From: Odobenus rosmarus divergens
Taxonomy: Eukaryota > Chordata > Mammalia > Carnivora > Odobenidae
Length of the DNA: 64,000 bases
NCBI RefSeq assembly: GCF_000321225.1
Contig: NW_004451506.1
Location: forward strand, 651,082-715,081
Reading direction: 5' to 3'
The position numbers and the translations under genes were made by a program. The notes beneath the pieces are model-generated. The model did not search any database. It was not told where the DNA came from and worked only from the letters and a program-made list of their open reading frames with translations. Of this stretch, positions 55,665 through 64,000 are shown piece by piece. Each line of letters begins with the position of its first letter. The stretch's first letter is position 1.

Positions 55665-55995
55665 CAATCAGGCCATATTTGGGTGAAGGGGGTCGAAGGT
55701 ACAAACTTCCAGTGATAAGACAAACAGGTTCTGGTGGTGTTATGTACAAGATGATGACTATAGTTAACAGCACTGTATTATATATTTGAAAGTGGCTAAG
55801 AGAGTAGATCTTAAAAGCTCTCATCACAAGAAAAAGAATTTGTAACTACGTGAGGGGTGACAGATGTTAATTAAACTTACTGTGGTGGTCGTTTTGAATA
55901 TATACACGTATCACATCATTATGTTGCACGCCTTAAACTTATACAATGCAACGTTAAATGTCAATTATATCTCAATAAAACTGGAGAAAGTAAAT
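55665..55995 (+). mobile_element. L1MA-type LINE 3' UTR
   Basis: 'GGTACAAACTTCCAGTGATA', 'GATGATGACTATAGTTAACA', 'GCTAAGAGAGTAGATCTTAA', 'AGCTCTCATCACAAGAAAAA' and 'TCAATTATATCTCAATAAAA' match the 3' UTR of eutherian L1MA elements closely. Confidence 0.93.
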
Positions 55996-57459
55996 ACAAA
56001 CATACATATAATGAGGTCACATTAGAGGCTTTATTCTGTTTTTTTTTCCCTGACATTTAGAACTCAGCAAGGATTTTCTTCCTCCACATCCCTGAAATTA
56101 CTGAAGTAAAAAAAAAAAAAAATGGAGTACAGAGAACTAGTATCTCCTACGCAGTGGCCACACACCAGGCACAGAGATAGACACAGTGTTCATATCATGT
56201 CACTCATCCTTGCTCATGGCCTTGTGAACTAGCCTCGGAAGGGTATCCGAAGTAGGGAATGCTAGCACCCAACCAAGCCCAGAGTCATGGATTCAACTCA
56301 AGCAGCGACTATTTTACTGAATACCTGTGCTGTGCTCAGCACTGTTCTGGTAGCTTCCCAACCAGTGGGCCCATAAGGAGTGCCCCAAGCAGAGGAGGGA
56401 GCTGACAGAGCCCGGGGTCGTAAGCAGCCTCACCCACTGGTGCACCCCGCAGATAACATCATTGTCCGTGAGAGCCAGGCCAACAAGGCTTGGAAGCACT
56501 GAATAAATAATTGCTTGCTGGCAATAAGGGCTATGAAGTGCGTGCTGACTCCAAATCCCTGCCTTTCCTACTGACACCCTGCCCCCAGTGGTTGAGCCAT
56601 CAGCAGACATCAGGGCCTTCAGAATCCCACACCAGAAAGAGGAAGGGTGGGAATAAGAAAGCTGAACAGAACATTCATCATGCTCAGTTACTCAACCATC
56701 CCACCTCTCAGCTGGGCCAGGCTTAATTTCAGTTTCCTCCTGTAAGTGTGTATTTAAATCAGAAGGAAACACTGGTTTTCGACCCACCTCATGTTCCGAA
56801 TATGTAAACACAGCTGAAACACCAAATGGTTTTCTGGCTGCTATTTTTCTGCTTCTCGTTCTCATCACACACGAAAATGCCCTCGTTCAAGACTTCTGGG
56901 GTTGGTGGGCACCTTCAGTGAAAATGCAATGCCCTGGAGGCCAGGGCGGGGAGCAGGTTTGTGTCCACCTGGGCTCGGTCATCCTCAGCCTGGAGCGCCA
57001 GGCCTTCCAGCACCTCCCAAACGTGGGTCACGGACTGTCAAGAGCCCTGGAAGGAAAACTTGCAAATCCAGAGCAAAACCGGAAAAACAACCCCTGGCCG
57101 GGCCTCAGAAACAAATACCATCTCAGGCTAGGAAGTTAGAAGTCACAGCTACAAAGCTGGGCTTTGGGCACTCTGGTTACAAAAAAATATGGATTTCCCC
57201 CAGTCAATCCCACCCTCCTTTCCAAACAGTGTCTACACCATTTGCAAACGGAAAATTGGGGGTGGGAGAAATACCACATTTTAACTTTTTAATTGTATTC
57301 TACTGAAATCCATAGGTCTGCTCCTAAATTGTTTGGAGTAAGTTTTTATTAAAACAAAACAAAAAACCGCCTATACACACACATACACACACACATTTAA
57401 GGCCCCTGTGGGCCAATTTGGCCTCTTGTTGGACTACAAAAGGGAACCTTGTCTGTGAC
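55996..57459. other. Unassigned intron
   Basis: 56270-56510 is weakly L2-like on the minus strand ('TACCTGTGCTGTGCTCAGCA'). An A15 run lies at 56108-56122 and a short (CA)n at 57374-57395. Confidence 0.35.
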
Positions 57460-57515
57460 TAATTTTATTTATTTATTTTTATTTAAATTCCAATAGCCAA
57501 CATATTTAAAAAAAT
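57460..57515 (-). mobile_element. Carnivore L1 3' end fragment
   Basis: 'TTTATTTAAATTCCAATAGC' followed by CAACATA is the extreme 3' end of a carnivore L1 in minus orientation; only about 55 bases remain. Confidence 0.6.
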
Positions 57516-57559
57516 AAAAAAGTTAATATCAAAAGCTGCCACAGGTAACCCCAGCCTAT

Positions 57560-57715
57560 GAATCCATATTCCAAAGTTCATAGCACTGGGATGTCGACAG
57601 TGGGGTAGGTTGCACGTGCTGCGGGGAGGGCAGGGGGTGTATAGGAATTCACTGTACATTCTAGTCCATTTTGCTGTGAACCTAAAGCTATTCTAAAAAA
57701 ATTAAATCTATTTTT
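57560..57715 (+). mobile_element. L1M LINE 3' end
   Basis: 'GGGATGTCGACAGTGGGGTA', 'TTCACTGTACATTCTAGTCC', 'ATTTTGCTGTGAACCTAAAG' and 'CTATTCTAAAAAAATTAAAT' are the terminal part of an old L1M 3' UTR. Confidence 0.75.
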
Positions 57716-59089
57716 TTTTTAAGTTTGTACACGTAGGTGCTTCCAGCGCACAAGACATTTAGTTACTGAAATCATGGGATGAAAAAAATCAGCCATTTCC
57801 TGGTCAGCCAAGAGACCACTCAACCCACACTGCAGCTGAACTTCGGGGGTGGTTTCCAAACTTGGTGTCTCCTCACAGGTGGCTGAGAAGGACGGCCAGC
57901 TTCCTCCCTGGGCAGCAGGGGAAGTGGAATTCTCCTTCCTCCCCACCCCCTCTTCCTTTGGCCCTCCGGCACCGGCCCTCAGTCCTGGCTGCAGAGTGCC
58001 CCCTCCCATGCCTGTTCCTCGGGGCTGAGGGAGATGGCAGCACAGTAGAGAACAAAGGTAGGAGCCGGCCCCAGCATGCAGGGGAGGGGGGCCGGGGGAG
58101 GGCCGCAGGATGTCCCGCCAGAGTCCCCTTTATAGGTTCCAAAACCCAGGCACTGCATGTAGCTGCACATTTTCTTTGAAGCTGCGTCATTTATTTGAAT
58201 GTTCCTTCCACTGGAAAACCCTCAGGCTCCTATTCCTATAACAAAACCATTGGTCCTCACCTGCCCCTATTATTATATCAAACAAAAATGGAGGCAATTA
58301 GCTTATTTTTTTTGTCCTGTTGCATATTGTTGATGTATCTGTGATCAAACCCATATTTGGCCATCAGTGGGCCTACCCAATACTTTCTTCATGGGGAGAG
58401 TCAGAAGAAATAGAGAAAGGAAGTCTCAAATCTTACAGGCATTTGGCAAACCCCAACACTCTCATACAGATGTCAGAGTCCAGAGGCCAGTCTTTTGCAT
58501 GCCCCAAAGCCAGAAGTGGCACGTGCGCAAAGGGACACATGCACAAACTCCTGGTCGCCAACCAGAAGGACATACAGGGACAGATGGACTCAGCCTGGAG
58601 AGAATGAAGGAAGTACCCTCAGAAAAGGGCATGGGCACCGTGACAGTCTCCAAGGCCAATATTAAGGATTGCTTTCAGGTTTGTACAAAAACAAAGGAAA
58701 GAAAGAGACAGTGTTGTCTAGATTACCCACCATGCCTCTTTACTCCTAGTTCCTGTCCGTCTGCCTTCGGCTTCTGCCTGGAAGCCAGGCCTCAGCTCCT
58801 GAAGCACAAGGCTGGGGAGTGTGCCACAGGCTCAGACCATGGGGAGGCCACCGTAGCCCTGAGACACAGGTACTATCCTCGGCCGACATGCATGTAGTCC
58901 TTGAAGCTAGGTGAAGTGCACACTCAGCCTTTATTTATATTAACCACTCTCTAGCAACGCTCTCTTCTCTTGGATCCTGTGATGGGATTTTCCTGGATTT
59001 TCTACACATTTTCCTGTCGGTTCTTTCTGAGTCCCATCTGCAGATTCCTGGTCCCCGGCCAACACTTCTAGGGCCCCCAGGGCTCCATC
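57716..59089. other. Unassigned intron, GC-richer at 57840-58140
   Basis: 57840-58140 is the most GC-rich part of the window but has few CpGs and no recognisable exon 1 of CREB3L2. The longest frame (58367-58897, + strand, 176 codons) has no known domain. Confidence 0.4.
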
Positions 59090-60110
59090 CTTGGCCTTCC
59101 CCTCACTCTTCACTCTCACCTACCCTCCCTGAAGCAGCTTCTGCGGGCTATGGGCTTCGCTGATCCCCACTAGACTTTTAGCATCCCCAGTCTACACCTC
59201 CAGACCAGACCTTTCTCCAAACTCCAAACCCAAGTTCCCAAATGCCTTTGAAGTAGAGCTCCTGGATGTTCCATGAACACATCAGACTCACTATGTGTGA
59301 AAGTGAACTCATTATTTTCCCCACCAAACTCATTCCTCCTCTCAATTTCCCCTTTCAGGTCACTTGAAGCATGGCCAACTCAGTCTGCCACTTCAGAAAA
59401 CAGGAGGTCTCCCATGCCCCCTCCCATCCCCCAAGGTCACCAAGTCTCCCAGTCTAGCTCTTAGCCCCTGCTTGATTCATGTGCTCCTCTCTGGCAGGTT
59501 CAAGGCCCTACGGTGTCTTGTTCAACCTCATGGATGAAAAAGCCAGCCACAGATCATCTTGCCACTGTTAATTTTACCCTCCAATCCGTCCTTCATAACC
59601 ACTAGGGTTTCCTTTCTAAAACACATTTTTGTTCCTGTCCCTCTCTTCTTAAAAGCCCTAACAGCCTCCCACTCCACTGCCCACAAAAGAACATCCAAAT
59701 GGTTAACAAGGCATGCAGATCTTTTAGGATCTTATATCTCCCAACACCCCCACAGAGTACTCTCAAAGTACATAAAACTATTTGGGATTTCTAGAATCAA
59801 CCATGACATTTTACACATTCCAACTCTCTACTTGCTAGTCCCACTGCCTAGAGAACTCCTATTTATACGTCAGGACCCGCTGTAAATATCACCTGATCTG
59901 TGATGTGTTCCCAAACTCTTCATCTCCTTTGGAATTGTGATTCCATCCTCTGTACTCCAGAAATACTTTGAATACAGCTCTAATGCAAAATGTACACCAG
60001 GTATTTAATGACTTGTTTATATAGCTTCCTTCCCACTCAACTAGGAGAGCTACAAGGTCAAGAATGTATATCCTCCTGCCTAGAACATGCACAGGTTTAG
60101 AAAAGCAGTT
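59090..60110 (+). mobile_element. Long L2 LINE remnant
   Basis: About 1 kb in sense L2 order: 'AAGTGAACTCATTATTTTCC', 'CCACCAAACTCATTCCTCCT', 'AAGCCCTAACAGCCTCCCAC', 'GATCTTTTAGGATCTTATAT', 'CTAGTCCCACTGCCTAGAGA' and 'AAATATCACCTGATCTGTGA'. It mirrors the minus-oriented copy at 44855-45900. Confidence 0.8.
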
Positions 60111-61639
60111 CATTAAGTTCCTCAAATTGGAGGAAGGACCAGCTATGAGAGACGTTTCCCCAGGATGCATGGACAGGAAGCCATGGGAAGGACGGAGTTA
60201 ATATTTCAACCTTTACAATGCTATGAGTGGTAACCTTGGATTTGAATTTCTGTTTAACACAATTGGCCAGTGAGAAGGCACTTTCATCACAAATCCTTAT
60301 TTCCTCCAAGTTTTCTAAAAACATCACCCTATCAGTTTGAATCCTGCAGGCTCTTTCTCAGCCAAAAGGAATTTCCCTTTAAACAAAAACTATTCAGACA
60401 TTTCCAAGATATGAAATGTTAAAAACCAGGATTTTCCACTCAGACAACTAGGAAACTGTTTGTGGATTTTTTTTCCCCAGACTCCTCTTATTTGCCAAGA
60501 AGTCTGAAGTGGATTTTTTTTTTTTTTTCTGATGTTAAAAAAATGTTTCCTACCTCTGTGCCTCTCTGTTTTTCCATTCTTTATTTTGTCTGGGTTTTAC
60601 TGAAGCAAGGTCTTAAGTCAAGAAAGAGAGGCTACAGAGTGCAACACAACATCTGCCAACTGAGTTGCCTCAATGATATAAGCAATCAACTAAATCTTCT
60701 TGTTGGTACTTTATATCATTTTTTAAAGCTGAGAGCTTTTCAAAGGTAGGAGCATGATACCCAGAACAGAACGATGGGGTTAAAAGAAATTTTGGGGCCA
60801 TGTGATACAAATGCAGTATTTTACAGCCAGATAAAGGGAGATCCAGAATGTCAAGTAACTTGCAACACAACGAGTTCACATAACAAAATGACTTATGCTC
60901 CAAAGAAAAACTCTCTTCCAAGAGCCGCCATTGAAACTTCTAACAAGAGGCAGGCATCGGAATGTGGGTGGCTCAGAGTAACCCATCTCGATTCTTTAAA
61001 AAACCTCAAAGCTCTTCAGTAATGTCAGCACAGTTTAGGTAAATAAATTACTCCAGAACAGAGCAATTCAGAGGCAGGCAGTTCAACGTGAGACAATTGC
61101 AACTGAGCTTGACAGCAGCTATACACAACAGCAGAGTATATGGCACATGATTCTAAAAAGTTATGTCTGATTTTTGCATTGACCTTCCATGCAGTCCTAG
61201 AAAAATTTAGACATACCACCCCAGAACACCACACAGTGTTTCCCAAACCCAAAGAATAAGCACAATCCCAGCCAAAACATAGCTTGCATCTGATGGGTGA
61301 CACTGACTCTAAAAGTGTCCCAGTAATGACCTGTGAGCTGCTTATGGGTCTATACTGTAGGAGAGCTGAGTCAGTAAACATTCCCCGAGATAAATGAGGT
61401 ACAGTGATAAAGGGGGTTCAAAGTTTCCCTTACTCCTTTTAGAGTGATGCATCATGAAGATTCAAGGATTATCCAGTCAGAGCTTTTCCAGAGCGAATGA
61501 GGGCCCAAAAGAAGCTTGGGTCATACCAAAGAGCTCCCACTTTCCGTCAAGAGACAGATAATAGATACAAAGATCTGAGAACCAGCTGTATTGAAGGTGA
61601 CACAGGAGCCCGGGGGAGCGTAAAGAAAGAACACAAGGC
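60111..61639. other. Unassigned intron
   Basis: A T16 run at 60513-60528. No repeat family recognised. Confidence 0.4.
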
Positions 61640-62060
61640 CAAGTACCCAACGCTCACATTTAATAGGTGGTAAGGAAGCCAGTGAAGAAGGAAAAGCCGA
61701 GCCCACCAGACCGTCATGGAAGCCAAAGCAAGAACGAGTATGAGATGACCTTGTATTCAATGCTGCCAAGTTACTTCCATGAGGCCTAGCAGGTTGAGGA
61801 CAGAGAAGAGACTGGATGCAGTGGTTAGAGAGAAGTTGGAGGACCTTCTAGCAACAGTGGGAACCAGAACTGACAGGGTGCAGAAGTACGTGGAAAGGAA
61901 GGAAATGCAGGCAGTAGGTACTGACTACTTGTTTGAGAAAACCTGGCAGTAAACAAGAGAGAAAAAAAAATGGGCAAGAGGGGGCAACAGCATCTGGCAA
62001 ACATGTGTTCAAGGCAGAGACCTGTGTTTACAGCAGAAGGTAGAAGCTGGGGAGGGCAGG
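61640..62060 (-). mobile_element. L2 LINE remnant (upstream part)
   Basis: 'TATTCAATGCTGCCAAGTTA', 'GCAGGTTGAGGACAGAGAAG', 'GACTGGATGCAGTGGTTAGA' and 'TACTTGTTTGAGAAAACCTG' follow the reverse complement of L2 upstream of the usual 3' part. Confidence 0.65.
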
Positions 62061-62189
62061 AAATGAAGATGTGTGAGAGAGACTAATAACAGGCCCCCGT
62101 GCTTCCTGAGTGATGTCAGACTCCTGAGGTCAGGGCATCTTTTCCCCAGAGAAAAGACAGTTAACTCAGGGGAGACGGTGGAAAAGCAT

Positions 62190-62310
62190 GTCTATTATGG
62201 GCCAAGCAGTGACATGTAAGGTAACTTGCCCAAGGTCACTAGAGAACCAGTGGCCCTTGACGCTGAATCTGCCTGGCTCCAAAGCCCACGCTTTCCACCA
62301 TGCTGCCCTC
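62190..62310 (-). mobile_element. MIR SINE fragment
   Basis: 'TAACTTGCCCAAGGTCACTA', 'GAATCTGCCTGGCTCCAAAG' and 'CCACGCTTTCCACCATGCTG' are the tRNA-proximal part of MIR on the minus strand. Confidence 0.88.
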
Positions 62311-62539
62311 CACTCCACACTGGTGGAGACCAGGGTTCGATTGTTCGAAATTCACCCACACTCCCACCTTGTTCTCTATAAACTAAACAAGAAAAGATAT
62401 TGACACTGAATTACCCAGGTCGCTTTCACACTAAATTTTCAGATTTCCGGAAGCATTTACAAGAATTCAGAGTTTAAAAAATATATTAACAAAAGAGGTC
62501 GAGGCCAGCAAGCTTATCCATTCTCCAAGACTGCCTCAC

Positions 62540-62670
62540 TCCACTTAATTAGGCATCAAGCAATTATTTTGTATCTCTGAGCATCCTGCACTTGGCTAAG
62601 CATCATGGGAATACAGAAAGCCAAAGTCATATCCCCTGTCCTCAAGGAACTTGTGTTTCAGCTGAGCAAA
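62540..62670 (-). mobile_element. L2 LINE 3' fragment
   Basis: 'AAGCAATTATTTTGTATCTC', 'TGGGAATACAGAAAGCCAAA' and 'CCTGTCCTCAAGGAACTTGT' match the L2 3' region on the minus strand. Confidence 0.7.
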
Positions 62671-63861
62671 TGCTGTACTGATCTAGGCCTCAGATTCTCG
62701 GTGGATAAAATCGGTAGATAAAACAGGCTAATGCGTCCTCTGTGCCTCACAGATGACCTATAGGATTTGATTACAGGGAAAATCGAGGTCACTTAGAATT
62801 TCATTTGAAAGAGACGGAGAGCATATGATGAGCAGCAAGGGAGAGGAACAGGCTCAAAGTTGACCCAAAGATCGTGGGTCTCATCATTTTCTTTCAATCC
62901 TGACTCTGCACCGACAGGGAACATGAACACTCCCCTCTTCCATAAAATTGCTCACTTGGACAATTCAGACATCCGACAGCTGTGGGCTCAAAACCCTACT
63001 AAATGCCCCACCAAGGCCTAGGGCCATTTGCCCCAAGACAGCAAACAGGTCAGAGCCATGCCAGGCTGAGGCAGGCAGCTCAAGATGCCAACAGGCACAC
63101 ACGGGCTTATCAATACGTGAATGGCCATAAGCAACTGAAAAAAACAGCTTCTTTGAAAATTGACATTCCGCTTTCTACCTGCTGATCTGAGATTGTGTGG
63201 ACCTCGAACGAAACAAGTCATTCTTTTCTTGCATGATAAGCACGATTACAGGCTTAGTGAGTTACCTCTGGCCCCAATATCTGACCCTGATACAGACAGG
63301 TCAGATAATATAGTTAATTCTACGTTTCCTAGTCAGTGGGTTGGGACACCGCAGCACACCCTCCCTGACAGCTTTTGCGTGCATTTCAGAGAGGCATTTC
63401 AGAGGCCAGTTCTGTCTCCATAGTCTTCCTTCACTGGGTGCTATTAGCACAGCTAAATAACACTCTTAGAGCTTTTCAAGTGGCACAGGACTTGGGTTGA
63501 TCTTTTGTTTCCAAGGCTAATTATTGTGGATTTTAAAACATTTTCCATTTGCTAGCCCATCTCTGTGAGGAAAACAGCCATTGGTCAAACAAACACACTA
63601 AAGAAAGGACTGCCAACTTGGACTATTTTTCTAATGATCATTACAATCATGCTGATTGAGCCACCAATAGCTCCTCAATCCCCAAAGGATTAATCTGAGC
63701 CAATCATGCAAATCCCTTTCCAGCCATTGGTTTTAAAGTGGTCAGCCGACCCAATCCTTGCTGAGGAAGCACGAAGAGAAATGAGCTGGTGGGCTTCTGA
63801 AAAAAGTTTCTTCCATCCTAAAAAGGGACACAGGAAGATTCCACCTCTTTTTCTTCCGGAT
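62671..63861. other. Unassigned intron
   Basis: No repeat or exon recognised. Confidence 0.4.
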
Positions 63862-64000
63862 ATTTTTTTTTTAAGATTTTATTTATTTATTTGACAGAGA
63901 GAGAGACAGCAGAGACAGAGAAAGAGGGAACACAAGCAGAGGGAGTGGGAGACGGAGAAGCAGGCTTCCCGCTGAGCAGGGGGCACAGTGCAGAGCTCGA
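63862..64000 (-). mobile_element. CanSINE, cut by the window end
   Basis: Minus-oriented: TTTTTTTTTTAAGATTTTAT, TTATTTATTTGACAGAGAGA, AGCAGGCTTCCCGCTGAGCA. The tRNA-like head lies beyond the window. Confidence 0.95.

Larger units (their letters stand above)
6426..64000 (-). other. CREB3L2: CREB3L2 intron 1 (3' part)
   Basis: Everything upstream of exon 2 to the right edge, at least 57.6 kb. I found no exon 1 sequence and no CpG island on either strand. The human intron 1 is also very long (several tens of kb, from memory), so the first exon probably lies to the right of 64000. Confidence 0.85.

Noticed and set aside
57840..58140. GC-rich stretch as a candidate CREB3L2 exon 1 or CpG island
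   Set aside because: CpG dinucleotides are sparse and no minus-strand frame resembles the CREB3L2 N-terminus (MEVLESGEQG in human).
58367..58897. 176-codon open frame on the + strand
   Set aside because: The longest frame in the window, but with no recognised motif, no splice context and no promoter-like sequence. It overlaps another frame of 95 codons in a different register.
1..64000. Orientation bias of CanSINEs relative to CREB3L2
   Set aside because: Eight of 13 are in the gene's sense orientation, which is not distinguishable from equal numbers.

Overview
The window is vertebrate nuclear DNA from a carnivoran mammal, almost entirely intronic. The carnivoran assignment rests on 13 copies or fragments of the tRNA-derived CanSINE family (tRNA-like head with the 'CCTGGGTGGC' box, a CT-rich middle, an 'AATAAATAAAATCTT' tail), plus carnivore-type L1 3' ends. 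The copies look like the bear/seal/mustelid (arctoid) type rather than the young dog SINEC_Cf type. I cannot name the species.

One protein-coding exon is recognisable: 6209-6425 on the minus strand, coding exon 2 of CREB3L2 (BBF2H7), an ER-membrane bZIP transcription factor. It has a clean acceptor (6426-6450) and donor (6203-6208), is 217 bp long and leaves a phase-1 junction. Because the gene runs on the minus strand, 1-6208 is the start of intron 2, and 6426-64000 is at least 57.6 kb of the very long intron 1. Exon 1, the promoter CpG island and exon 3 are not in the window. No other gene, processed pseudogene, tRNA, snRNA or CpG island was recognised.

The rest is a layered repeat landscape. 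Old layers are L2, MIR, MER5/MER20/MER81 hAT elements, a Tigger-like DNA transposon, ERVL-MaLR LTRs (MLT1/MST type) and L1M 3' ends. Younger layers are CanSINEs and a short carnivore L1. Several nests can be read with target-site duplications: a CanSINE inside a Tigger-like element (25842-26701), a CanSINE and a MaLR LTR inside an L2 (3050-4015), and a CanSINE inside a MaLR LTR that itself splits a MER5A (37554-38235). CanSINEs are frequent up to 37955 (12 copies or fragments) and then absent until 63862.

The most unusual item is a 37-bp perfect inverted copy of 51319-51355 pasted into a MaLR LTR at 52659-52695. It is bordered by a 12-bp direct repeat, the signature of a replication template switch. 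I found no evidence of a new biological system. Simple repeats, a 56-bp tandem duplication and a G-quadruplex motif complete the picture. Stretches not listed individually are non-repetitive-looking intron in which I see nothing specific.
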